A DNA stretch of 64,000 nt, taken from contig NZ_NXGX01000001.1 in NCBI RefSeq assembly GCF_002844275.1, positions 682,001 to 746,000 of the forward strand, written 5' to 3'. This stretch comes from Thalassospira lohafexi. Its GTDB lineage: Bacteria > Pseudomonadota > Alphaproteobacteria > Rhodospirillales > Thalassospiraceae. The position numbers were made by a program, and so were the translations under genes. Below the pieces are notes generated by a model. It did no database searches. It was not told where the DNA came from and saw only the letters and a program-made list of their open reading frames with translations. Below are positions 56,686-64,000 of this stretch, piece after piece; within the stretch, counting starts at the first letter, position 1, and every line of letters starts with the position of its first letter.

Positions 56686-57897
56686 ATGACCACAGAAATC
56701 CCCAAACTTGTACTGATGATCATTGCCATTGTGGGGTTGGCACAGGCAGGATTTCTGATGTTGCTGCTCCGGCACGAGGGCAAGCGCGCATTTCGCGCCA
56801 ACCGTTGGCTGATGGTCTTTGCCTTTGCATCCTGTCTAAGCTTTATCGAAGACATCACCGACGTTTTGCTGACTCCCAAATGGATGCTGTTGATGGCACC
56901 GGTTTTCATGTCGATGACCTTTGCCTTCGTGCCGTCCATTTATCTGTATTTTCGCGAAATTGCAGACCGGCCGGTACGTCGACCAATCTATCATTTCGTG
57001 GTTCTGCTTCCGGTTCTGGTGGCAACGTCCGGAGTGGTGTGGATTCTGTTTGATCAGTTCGTGCCAGAAATCATTCATGGCACCGATGTCGAAATCGATG
57101 TTGCCATTGATCAGCACATCTGGCTGTCAGTTCTTCTGATGACTGTCTTTATCGGGCTTTATGTCCAGCTTTTTGCCTATATGCCCAAGATATGGAAAGT
57201 CGCCCTTGGGTATCTGCGACAGGCTGGTGAACAGCTTGGTGCGGATCAGTTGGCCTTGCGGCGCTGGACGCTTGAGATCCTGATCGGCATTACCGTTATT
57301 TTCCTGATTTTCACCATGACGTCCGTCATCGACGTCTTTGTTGACGATGGAACATGGCTGACCACCCTTGTTCAGGGCAGTTTTGCCGTCGTATTTTTCC
57401 GGATGTGTCATCTTTTGGCATCGAACCCCGCCTTGTTCGTTCAAGCCGAATGGCAGGAAAGCGATCCTCAGGAATCAGATGGATCGGTTACCTCAGCTGG
57501 GAAGGGCGCGATTTCAACTGTTGTGGCCGACATGCGGAAATCACTTCTTGAAGATGATGACGTCGTGCGTATTCGCGAACGCCTGACGCGTATTGTGGAT
57601 AGCACCGATACGATGTTTGATCCGCTTTTATCGATGCCCAAACTTGCGAATATGGTCGGGGCCACGCCAAACCAGTTGTCCCATGTTCTTAATCAGCATC
57701 TCGGCAAAAGCTTCTTTGATTTCGTCAATGAAGTCCGCACCAAAGAGGCGTCGATACTTCTGATTGATGAGCCGGATCGCACGGTTCTCGATATTGCGAC
57801 CAGTGTCGGCTTCAATTCCAAGTCAACTTTCAATCTGGCCTTTAAAAAAATCACCGGCAAAACACCAAGCGCGTATCGCATTGAAAATTCAAAATAA
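56686..57897 (+). CDS. Membrane-anchored AraC-type regulator 3
   Basis: 403 residues. Seven membrane helices (about 7-245) include KRAFRANRWLMVFAFASCLSF and FAFVPSIYLYFREIADRP, both very close to regulator 1. The AraC domain (about 300-400) has LSMPKLANMVGATPNQLSHVLNQHLGKSFFDFVNEVR and IATSVGFNSKSTFNLAFKKITGKTPSAYR. It lies directly ahead of the second MipA/OmpV gene, as regulator 1 lies ahead of the first, and a palindrome separates each pair. Confidence 0.86.
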   Translation: MTTEIPKLVLMIIAIVGLAQAGFLMLLLRHEGKRAFRANRWLMVFAFASCLSFIEDITDVLLTPKWMLLMAPVFMSMTFAFVPSIYLYFREIADRPVRRPIYHFVVLLPVLVATSGVVWILFDQFVPEIIHGTDVEIDVAIDQHIWLSVLLMTVFIGLYVQLFAYMPKIWKVALGYLRQAGEQLGADQLALRRWTLEILIGITVIFLIFTMTSVIDVFVDDGTWLTTLVQGSFAVVFFRMCHLLASNPALFVQAEWQESDPQESDGSVTSAGKGAISTVVADMRKSLLEDDDVVRIRERLTRIVDSTDTMFDPLLSMPKLANMVGATPNQLSHVLNQHLGKSFFDFVNEVRTKEASILLIDEPDRTVLDIATSVGFNSKSTFNLAFKKITGKTPSAYRIENSK

Positions 57898-57916
57898 TCA
57901 AATTCTTAGCCGGTGA

Positions 57917-57967
57917 GAATGATCATTCGTACCCTGAGATTATTGATATCCGGTTCGAGGATATAGG
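57917..57967 (+). promoter_or_regulatory. Palindromic operator candidate and -10 ahead of MipA/OmpV gene 2
   Basis: GAATGATCATTC (57917-57928) followed by GTACC matches the site ahead of MipA/OmpV gene 1 (GAATGCGCATTC, GTACC). TATAGG at 57962 begins 30 nt after GTAC, exactly as TATAAC does in the first copy. The palindrome-to-ATG distance is also near equal (about 107 against 107 nt). The untranslated leaders also share CAAT-TCA-GGTGTT. Confidence 0.65.
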
Positions 57968-58035
57968 GCCGGTCGCCAAACAAAACGTTATCAGGCAGCT
58001 TCTGCACACCTTCCAATCTCAAGGTGTTTAAATAG

Positions 58036-58890
58036 ATGTCTGAAAATTACGTTTTGCGTCGTGCCGGTGACAGTATGGTGGTCGTCGGGGTGGCGTTGTG
58101 TCTTATGTCACTTCTGATGTTGTTCGCGTCTCCTGCGCAGGCCCAGCAGGCGACAAAGGAAATTCTCCGCGATCAGGTCAACCCGAAAACCGGCGGTGCC
58201 GTCGACCCATGGTTCGACGGAAGCTGGCAAATTGGTGCATTCGGTGGTGCATCAAATAATCCATATCGCGGGACTGATGATGTTGAGCTTGGTCTGCTGC
58301 CGATTGCTGCTTATGATTCTGAACGCATGCATATCGGTGTGGATGGTATCGACATCAAGTTCTTTAAAAACGATGTCTTTAGCGCGTCGCTGATCGGGTC
58401 AGTTCGGACCGAACCGTTTGATAACGGCGATGGCAATTATCTTCGCGGGATGGAAGAACGGGACATGGCATTTGAGGCCGGTCTTGGTTTCTCTGCCAAC
58501 ATCTGGCGCGGTGCGTTAATTACCAACTATCTTACCGATGTTAACGACGCCCATGATGGTCATCAGGTGGATGTATCTTATGTCGTCCCGGAGCAATGGG
58601 GGGACGTGAGTTTCAGCTGGGGCGGCGGCGTTACCTGGCAAAGCGATAAACTTGTTGATCACATGGTTGGTGTTCGTCACAAGGAAGTTCGTAGCGACCG
58701 GGCATATTATGCGCCAGATGCAGCCTTCATTCCATATATCGATTTCACCGTCACCTACCCGTTGACGGAGCAAATCACCCTGATTGGAACCCACGGTTTC
58801 CAGTATCTGCCAGACCAGTATACCGACAGCCCGATCATTGATGAGGATTATGTTTTCAGTGCCGGTATCGGCCTTGTTTACAGCTTCTAG
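58036..58890 (+). CDS. MipA/OmpV-family outer-membrane protein 2
   Basis: 284 residues. A signal peptide ends near residue 37 (AQAQQ). SWQIGAFGGASNNPYRGTDDVELGLLPIAAYDSERMHIGVDGIDIKFF and DRAYYAPDAAFIPYIDFTVTYPLTEQ match paralogue 1 almost block for block, and the barrel ends GIGLVYSF. An AAGGTG ribosome site sits at the same place. It forms a module with regulator 3. Confidence 0.88.
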   Translation: MSENYVLRRAGDSMVVVGVALCLMSLLMLFASPAQAQQATKEILRDQVNPKTGGAVDPWFDGSWQIGAFGGASNNPYRGTDDVELGLLPIAAYDSERMHIGVDGIDIKFFKNDVFSASLIGSVRTEPFDNGDGNYLRGMEERDMAFEAGLGFSANIWRGALITNYLTDVNDAHDGHQVDVSYVVPEQWGDVSFSWGGGVTWQSDKLVDHMVGVRHKEVRSDRAYYAPDAAFIPYIDFTVTYPLTEQITLIGTHGFQYLPDQYTDSPIIDEDYVFSAGIGLVYSF

Positions 58891-59031
58891 GGGCTAAGGA
58901 AGCTTCTTTATCGTCTCACCCCTCATGTCTCCATAACGTGTTGGCGAGCAATCCTGCTTTGCCGACCTGACGGGCCGGTTTACCAAGCTTCTATCCAACC
59001 GCCGGTCCGTCCTTTTTTCAGGATTACTGCG

Positions 59032-59406
59032 ATGATCCGTGTGCAATTGCGCCTTGTTCTCCCGCTTACCATTCTTGTTCTGTCTGCGTGCAGTGGCATC
59101 GGGAGCGAATACGAACCTGTTGTTGATGGACCGCGTGATGAAAAATATCAGGTCGATCTTGGCGAATGCCGGGGACTCTCCAAACAAAGTGAATATCTCG
59201 GCGGGAAAGCCAAAACCGACGCCACGATTGGTGCCGCGCTGGGTGGTGTCGTCGGAGCTATTTCGAATAGTTGGGAAGGGTTGCTCGTCGGTCTTGGGAT
59301 CGGTGCAGCTCTTGGCGCTGGATCAGCCGCCTACGAAAATATCGAAAAACGTGAAGAGATTATTGGAAACTGTATGGCTGGCCGTGGACACAAGGTGGTT
59401 GGGTAA
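59032..59406 (+). CDS. Glycine-zipper lipoprotein
   Basis: 124 residues. The lipobox LSAC gives the lipid Cys at residue 20. DLGECRGLSKQSEY is followed by a hydrophobic glycine zipper of GxxxG repeats, about 64-100 (IGAALGGVVGAISN, LLVGLGIGAALGAGSAAYENIEK). A second Cys pair (C46, C114) may form a disulfide. Similar small lipoproteins (YmgG/SlyB-like) help hold envelope layers together. It follows the second barrel gene in the same direction, 141 bp away. Confidence 0.8.
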   Translation: MIRVQLRLVLPLTILVLSACSGIGSEYEPVVDGPRDEKYQVDLGECRGLSKQSEYLGGKAKTDATIGAALGGVVGAISNSWEGLLVGLGIGAALGAGSAAYENIEKREEIIGNCMAGRGHKVVG

Positions 59407-59414
59407 CTACAGGC

Positions 59415-59487
59415 TTATGTGCCGAGCTCAAGAAAATCCCACTTGTTGTCATATAAGGTCTTCAAATACCGCCACCGTGCCATATGG
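59415..59487 (-). pseudogene. Remnant of a VOC-family gene 3' end (frameshifted)
   Basis: On the minus strand the frame reads PYGTVAVFEDL, one extra base, then YDNKWDFLELGT and a stop. The intact VOC gene nearby has PYGTVAVFEDLYGNKWDLLELK at 62040-62106. The remnant starts exactly at the Pro and ends 3 nt from the LysR stop codon, so the rest was lost where the LysR/NmrA/DUF1857 block begins. Confidence 0.8.
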
Positions 59488-59490
59488 CCT

Positions 59491-60435
59491 TTATTTTCCC
59501 ACATAGGCCGCGAGCTCATCGGGTGTTCCTTTGGGAAAGGCCTCTCGTAAAAAGTCGAGGAATGCCGACACGCGCGCGCTTAGCAATCGGCGAGACGGGT
59601 AGAGCGCCCACAAGGTGATTTCATTGCCGTCAACATCGCCCCACTGCACCAGCGTGCCATCGCCAATATCGTGACCAACGAGGGACACTGGAAGTCGTCC
59701 GGCGCCAGCCCCTTTGCGAACGGCATCCCGAACCATGACCAGTGATGACAGGCTCAGAACCGGGTTGATCACGATCCTTGATGGGCCCTTCGGCGTTTTC
59801 ACATTCCAGATTTCGTCCTGGCGGACTTGGCCCCGCACGACAGCCGGGACGGCGGAGCCGTCTACTGGTGGCGTCAGATCAGGGCTGGCAACGATCACCA
59901 GTCGGTCATGAAGGAAAGCTCTTCCAACCAGACTTTCGTCGGGCTCCGGGTTGACCCTTATCACCAGATCATAGGCTTCCTCGATCATATCGACGGGCCG
60001 ATCTTCGGTCGTGACTTCAAGTTGGACCCTCGGATACTTAAGGGCAAAGTCTGCGGCCAACTTACCCATCGCAGTCTGCGAAAACAGCAAAGGCGCACTG
60101 ATCCGAAGCCGTCCCCTCGGTTCGCGTCCACCAGAAGCGATTGCCGCAGTTGTTTCGTCGAGTTCGGTGAACAACTGGCTCGTCCGCTCGAACAGGGCTC
60201 TTCCTTCCTCTGTCAGCTTGAGTAGCCGTGCGCCGCGCTCGAACAAGCGCAGCTCAAGGCTCGCCTCAAGCTCTGCGACGCGTCGCGACAGTGTCGCTTT
60301 TGGGCGGCCGGTGGCGCGCGACGCTTTTCCAAACCCTTCGTGGCGGGCAACCAGATTGAAATCGGCAAGGGCAAGAAGATCCATGTGTTCCACCAGTGAG
60401 ACGATCTGTCTAAATATAGCGTCTATTCGCATCAA
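59491..60435 (-). CDS. LysR-family regulator
   Basis: 314 residues; ATG codons further in (such as 60384, MDLLALADFNLVAR) could be the true start. The helix-turn-helix has FNLVARHEGFGKASRATGRPKATLSRRVAELEASLELRLFERGARL. The effector domain follows with RGRLRISAPLLFSQTAMGKLAADFALKYP. It is divergent from an NmrA-like oxidoreductase over 52 bp, a standard arrangement for control of the neighbour. Confidence 0.92.
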   Translation of the reverse strand: MMRIDAIFRQIVSLVEHMDLLALADFNLVARHEGFGKASRATGRPKATLSRRVAELEASLELRLFERGARLLKLTEEGRALFERTSQLFTELDETTAAIASGGREPRGRLRISAPLLFSQTAMGKLAADFALKYPRVQLEVTTEDRPVDMIEEAYDLVIRVNPEPDESLVGRAFLHDRLVIVASPDLTPPVDGSAVPAVVRGQVRQDEIWNVKTPKGPSRIVINPVLSLSSLVMVRDAVRKGAGAGRLPVSLVGHDIGDGTLVQWGDVDGNEITLWALYPSRRLLSARVSAFLDFLREAFPKGTPDELAAYVGK

Positions 60436-60487
60436 TGTGGATCACTAAATTGGGGGCAGTCAAATTGCTCAACCAAGGAGAGAAACC

Positions 60488-61351
60488 ATGACCATTCTAA
60501 TCACCGGTGCGACTGGAAATGTCGGTCGTAATGTCGTCGAACAACTTGTGAACCGTGGTGCCGATGTACGTGCGCTGGTCCGTGATCCGTCTAAGGCGAG
60601 TTTGCCGACCGGCGTGGAAGTCGTGCAGGGTGACTTGCTTGACGTCGATTCCCTGCGGCACGCCATGTCGGGCGTCTCCACCCTGTTTCTGTTGAACGGG
60701 GTTGTTGCCGACGAATACACGCAGGCGCTGATTGCTCTTAACCTTGCCCGTGAGGCCGGGATTGAGCGGATTGTATACCTGTCGGTAATCCACAGCGATA
60801 TCTACGTCAACGTGCCGCATTTTGCCGGGAAGTTTGGCGTAGAGCGGATGATCGAACACATGGGTCTTGGTGCGACCATTCTGCGCCCGGCCTATTACAT
60901 GGACAATGAGATCACGATCAAGGATGTCGTCACCAATTATGGCATCTATCCGATGCCGATTGGCGAGAAGGGCCTTGCGATGATCGACGCACGTGATGTC
61001 GGCGAAATTGCTGCACTCGAATTGATCCGTCGCGAACAGTCAGCGACACCGTTGCCGATCAATCGCATTAATCTTGTTGGTCCGGACACGCTAACCGGCA
61101 ACGATGCCGCCACGATCTGGGGCGATGTCCTTGGCCGTGCAATCGCCTTTCCCGGCAACGATACCGTCGGGTTTGAACAGAACTTGCGTCAGTTTATGCC
61201 CAGTTGGATGGCATTCGACATGCGCTTGATGGCGGAGCGTTTCCTGACCGATGGCATGCTTCCGGATGCTGGCGACGTTGACAGGTTGACATCAATGCTT
61301 GGCCGTCCGCTGCGCTCTTATCGCGACTATGTTGCGCAGATTGTTGGCTGA
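60488..61351 (+). CDS. NmrA-like NAD(P)-binding protein
   Basis: 287 residues. TGATGNVGRNVVEQLVNRGADVRALVRDPSKA at the N terminus is the Rossmann motif and NADP-selecting turn. VEVVQGDLLDVDSL, IVYLSVIH and ERMIEHMGLGATILRPAYYMDN are family blocks. The usual catalytic YxxxK is absent, so it may be a redox sensor or a reductase of the NmrA/QOR type. It is followed by a DUF1857 gene after 39 bp, probably in one transcript. Confidence 0.88.
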   Translation: MTILITGATGNVGRNVVEQLVNRGADVRALVRDPSKASLPTGVEVVQGDLLDVDSLRHAMSGVSTLFLLNGVVADEYTQALIALNLAREAGIERIVYLSVIHSDIYVNVPHFAGKFGVERMIEHMGLGATILRPAYYMDNEITIKDVVTNYGIYPMPIGEKGLAMIDARDVGEIAALELIRREQSATPLPINRINLVGPDTLTGNDAATIWGDVLGRAIAFPGNDTVGFEQNLRQFMPSWMAFDMRLMAERFLTDGMLPDAGDVDRLTSMLGRPLRSYRDYVAQIVG

Positions 61352-61390
61352 TCGCCTCCATTCCAACACCACCGAAAAAGGACCATCGAC

Positions 61391-61864
61391 ATGATCTATT
61401 CGACTGCAACCGTCCCGGTGAACCCGGAAGGCGAGGCAAAACTCACGCGCGCGCAGGTCTGGAAAGGCCTCGAACTGAAGGCCCGCGATGCGCGCCAATT
61501 CCTCCCGGCAGGCCTCTGCACCCGCTGCGACGTGACAGAGGAAAGTGCCACGCACTTCGTCCGCGACGCCACGATCGGCGGTGCCGACCTGCGTGAGATC
61601 ATCACGCTTGAACCGCAACGCAAAGTCACCTTCTTTCAGGCGACTGGCCCGCGTGAAGGTGCCATCATCAACGAATTGTTCGAGGATGAGGCGGGCGACC
61701 TTCAGCTCAAATTCTATTGCTACCTCGGACTGCGCGACAAGGAACCGAACGGCCCGGAGGAACAGGCAGAGCAGGCGCAGTTCGACAGCGATAAGGGCTA
61801 CAAAGCAGCCCTTTTATCCACATTGAAGCATACACGTGAAATGGTTGCCGAAGGCAGGATTTGA
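61391..61864 (+). CDS. DUF1857 family protein (SRPBCC-like fold)
   Basis: 157 residues. IYSTATVPVNPEGEAKLTRAQVWKGLELKARDARQFLP at the N terminus and the central IITLEPQRKVTFFQ and LKFYCYLGL strands match DUF1857 proteins, a ligand-binding helix-grip fold. The role is unknown; fungal relatives are tied to secondary metabolism. It is co-directional with the NmrA-like gene. Confidence 0.8.
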   Translation: MIYSTATVPVNPEGEAKLTRAQVWKGLELKARDARQFLPAGLCTRCDVTEESATHFVRDATIGGADLREIITLEPQRKVTFFQATGPREGAIINELFEDEAGDLQLKFYCYLGLRDKEPNGPEEQAEQAQFDSDKGYKAALLSTLKHTREMVAEGRI

Positions 61865-61915
61865 TCCGCGCCAATCTCATCAACCAACAATACAAACAGC
61901 ACATGTCACTGTTGT

Positions 61916-61944
61916 CTGGTCGGTCATTTGAAATGGTCGACCAG
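61916..61944. terminator. Long hairpin after the DUF1857 gene
   Basis: CTGGTCG-TCATTT and AAATG-TCGACCAG pair at about 12 of 14 positions around a very short loop, followed by GCTTTTCT. It may terminate the LysR/NmrA/DUF1857 cassette. Confidence 0.5.
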
Positions 61945-62010
61945 GCTTTTCTGTTTCTACCGGTTTGCGCTGGTTTTGTGGCTATGTCGCACTTTGATTG
62001 GCCAAAGATC

Positions 62011-62424
62011 TTATCGTGCCAGATCGGTTGTGGGCTTGGTTTTTAGTTCCAGCAAATCCCACTTGTTGCCATACAGGTCTTCAAATACGGCGACCGTGCC
62101 ATAGGGTTCATGGCGTGGCTGTTCGAGAAATGGCACGCCGGCTTGGCGCATGCGGTCATAATCGCGGGTAAAATCATCGGTATTAAGGAAAAATCCGACC
62201 CGGCCACCCGTTTGATCGCCAATGATGCATGTTTGGCGCTCGCCACTTGCACGGGCCAGCAAAATGCGGGTTTCCTGTGCCCCCTTCGGGCCAACAATCA
62301 CCCAGCGTTTGCCATCACCAAGATCGGTATCTTCAAGAAGCTCAAACCCGACCTTGTCGGTATAAAACGCAATGGCGGCATCGTAATCGCGTACAACAAG
62401 CGTGATCAAACCAATATGGGGCAT
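62011..62424 (-). CDS. VOC-family protein (glyoxalase/dioxygenase fold)
   Basis: 137 residues. HIGLITLVVRDYDAAIAFYTDKVGFELLED is the first beta-alpha-beta-beta unit, and GGRVGFFLNTDDFTRDYDRMRQAGVPFLEQPRHEPYGTVAVFEDLYGNKWDLLEL is the second, with His near the start and a Glu near the end as metal ligands. The substrate is unknown. A broken copy of its 3' end lies 2.6 kb away at 59415-59487. Confidence 0.9.
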   Translation of the reverse strand: MPHIGLITLVVRDYDAAIAFYTDKVGFELLEDTDLGDGKRWVIVGPKGAQETRILLARASGERQTCIIGDQTGGRVGFFLNTDDFTRDYDRMRQAGVPFLEQPRHEPYGTVAVFEDLYGNKWDLLELKTKPTTDLAR

Positions 62425-62470
62425 GGTAATTTTTCCGGTTGGAAATAGGGGGAGCTTTGGGGTGGTGGCC

Positions 62471-63331
62471 TTAAATCAAGCCAAGCGTTTTAAATGAATT
62501 ATATCCCGCTTGACTGATGATGATGTGGTCATGCACCGCAATCTCCATCGCCTTGGCGGCATCAACGATCTTGCGCGTCATCTCGATATCGCCGCGTGAC
62601 GGGGTGGCGTCCCCGCTTGGATGGTTGTGGACCAGTATGATCGCGGATGCATGCAGCTCAAGCGCGCGTTTGATGACTTCGCGTGGATAAACCGGGGTGT
62701 GATCGACTGTGCCGCGCTGATGGCATTCATCGGCAATCAGCCGGTTTTTACGATCCAGAAACAGCAAATGCAGTTCTTCGTTTTTCAAATGCCCGATCCG
62801 CACCCGGCAATAGTCAATCAGCTGTTCCCAACTGGCAATCACCGGCAGTTCCATGGCACGTTCACGCGATAAATGCTGTGCACTGGCCTCGGCAATCTTG
62901 ATCGCGGCAATGCCGGCCTCGCCAAGCCCCTTGGCCTTGTGCAAATCTTCGGGGCGGGCGGATAACACATTGGCAAAGCTGCCAAACTGCGCAATCAGCG
63001 ATTTGGCCAGCGGTTTAACATCACCACGCGGCATCGCCATGCACAACATCAGTTCCAGCAATTCATAATCGGCCAAGGCCGTCGCACCGCCTTTGATAAA
63101 GCGCTCGCGCAACCGTTGGCGGTGGCCGTGATAATGCGGTTTGGCGGATTTCGGTGTTGTGGCATCTGCCGACGATGCGGGCAGGGGCGTATCGTGCTCG
63201 GAAACGGGTGGGGATGCCGGGCTCTGCATCGCAGAAGGGATATCGTGGGCCTGATCAAAAAACACCCGCGTCCCGTCATCGATTTCAGAAGTCGGGGTCA
63301 AAGCAGCTTTGCGATTTTTGGTGTCGCTCAA
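62471..63331 (-). CDS. radC: RadC family JAMM-domain protein
   Basis: 286 residues starting at TTG 63331, preceded by a GGGGGAAG ribosome site 8 nt upstream. A low-complexity Pro/Ser/Ala N terminus (1-70) is followed by HRQRLRERFIKGGATALADYELLELMLCM and a helix-hairpin-helix region. The C-terminal JAMM metalloprotease-like domain has ILVHNHPSGDATPS (His, His, Asp ligands). The DNA-repair name is historical and the true activity is unsettled. It lies 22 bp downstream of map on the same strand. Confidence 0.94.
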   Translation of the reverse strand: MSDTKNRKAALTPTSEIDDGTRVFFDQAHDIPSAMQSPASPPVSEHDTPLPASSADATTPKSAKPHYHGHRQRLRERFIKGGATALADYELLELMLCMAMPRGDVKPLAKSLIAQFGSFANVLSARPEDLHKAKGLGEAGIAAIKIAEASAQHLSRERAMELPVIASWEQLIDYCRVRIGHLKNEELHLLFLDRKNRLIADECHQRGTVDHTPVYPREVIKRALELHASAIILVHNHPSGDATPSRGDIEMTRKIVDAAKAMEIAVHDHIIISQAGYNSFKTLGLI

Positions 63332-63353
63332 ATCTGCTTCCCCCGTTTACCCG

Positions 63354-64000
63354 TTACTCGGCTGCTTTGCCAAGATCATAGGGTGGTTTGTCCAGACCAG
63401 CCGGTGAGCGGGTAAAGATTTCAAACCCGTCGTCGGTCACGCCAAGCGAATGTTCAAACTGTGACGACAGTTTGCGGTCTCGCGTCACCGCTGTCCAGCC
63501 ATCAGGTAAAATTTTACACGCATAAGTGCCCTGATTGATCATCGGCTCAATCGTAAAGATCATGCCGGGTTCCAGAATAAGCCCTTCGCCGGGTTTGCCG
63601 TAATGCAGGATATTTGGCGCATCATGGAATACCTGACCAAGCCCGTGACCACAGAAATCACGCACGACAGAGAACCGCTCACCTTCGGCATAGGACTGGA
63701 TCGCATGACCGATATCGCCAAGGGTCGCACCCGGCTTAACCGCGTTAATCCCGCGCCAAAGCGCTTCATAAGTCACATCGACAAGGCGCTGGGCCATGAC
63801 TTTGGGCGTACCGGCGATATACATGCGTGATGTATCGCCGTACCAGCCATCAACAATGACCGTGACATCAATGTTCATGATGTCGCCATTCTGCAGTTTC
63901 TTGTCACCCGGAATGCCGTGGCAAACTACGTGATTGATCGATGTGCAGATTGATTTTGGGAAACCGCGATAATTCAGGCAGGCCGAAATCGAATTGTGAT
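63354..64000 (-). CDS. map: Methionine aminopeptidase, type I (partial, N terminus outside window)
   Basis: The reading frame is open to the window edge; reading in from position 64000 it gives NYRGFPKSICTSINHVVCHGIPGDKKLQNGDIMNIDVTVIVDGWYGDTSRMY, an unbroken MetAP sequence, so an ATG at 63878 is internal. Metal ligands include Asp in NIDVTVIVDGWYGDTSR, His in FCGHGLGQVFHDAPN and Glu in FTIEPMI and the last Glu in QFEHSLGV. It removes the initiator Met from new proteins. It is upstream of radC, probably in one transcript. Confidence 0.96.
   Translation of the reverse strand, partial: HNSISACLNYRGFPKSICTSINHVVCHGIPGDKKLQNGDIMNIDVTVIVDGWYGDTSRMYIAGTPKVMAQRLVDVTYEALWRGINAVKPGATLGDIGHAIQSYAEGERFSVVRDFCGHGLGQVFHDAPNILHYGKPGEGLILEPGMIFTIEPMINQGTYACKILPDGWTAVTRDRKLSSQFEHSLGVTDDGFEIFTRSPAGLDKPPYDLGKAAE

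Overview
The window reads as chromosomal DNA of an alphaproteobacterium, most likely a Rhodospirillales marine heterotroph close to Thalassospira. This is inferred from gene content and protein character, because no search could be run. Pointers are the DUF1476 F1-ATPase inhibitor (zeta-type) protein, the small separate PurS, the HflKC/DUF2065/Do-protease cluster and the many MocR, LysR and HxlR regulators. No rRNA, CRISPR array, insertion sequence or intact prophage is visible.

Layout. 1-4.4 kb: yacG, tRNA-Phe(GAA), then four lipoproteins on the minus strand that are paralogues of each other and match no family I recognise; a decayed copy of the tRNA-Phe 3' end lies between the second and third. 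5-13 kb: a CYTH-CHAD protein, a photolyase, a MocR regulator divergent from a PNPOx-like flavoprotein, psuG and an MFS transporter. 13-18.4 kb: ilvC, ilvN and ilvB (branched-chain amino acids), a possible attenuator ahead of ilvB, miaA and a VapBC-type toxin-antitoxin pair. 18.5-26.6 kb: serB, a Do-type protease, DUF2065, hflC and hflK (membrane protein quality control), the Fe-S carrier Mrp and an XRE regulator beside a small membrane protein. 26.6-32 kb: purL, purQ, purS, purC (purine synthesis), an NRDE protein and the DUF1476 protein. 32-36.4 kb: an orphan response regulator and three regulator/enzyme or transporter genes. 36.7-43.5 kb: a pentose operon with a DeoR regulator, ABC importer, AraD-like aldolase and ribulokinase, but no isomerase. 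43.6-47 kb: purB and a GAF/HD-GYP protein with a long insert.

47-59 kb is the most unusual part. Three paralogous membrane-anchored AraC-type regulators and two paralogous MipA/OmpV-like outer-membrane proteins form two regulator-barrel modules on either side of a complete oppABCDF operon. Both barrel genes are preceded by the same palindrome (GAATG-NN-CATTC followed by GTACC), at equal distance from a -10-like hexamer and nearly equal distance from the start codon. A perfect CRP-type box lies between oppA and the second regulator. I read this as a duplicated envelope-sensing circuit around a peptide importer.

59-64 kb: a glycine-zipper lipoprotein, then a LysR/NmrA-like/DUF1857 cassette flanked by direct repeats of a VOC gene 3' end (one a frameshifted remnant, one the intact gene), then radC and the partial map gene that runs off the window.
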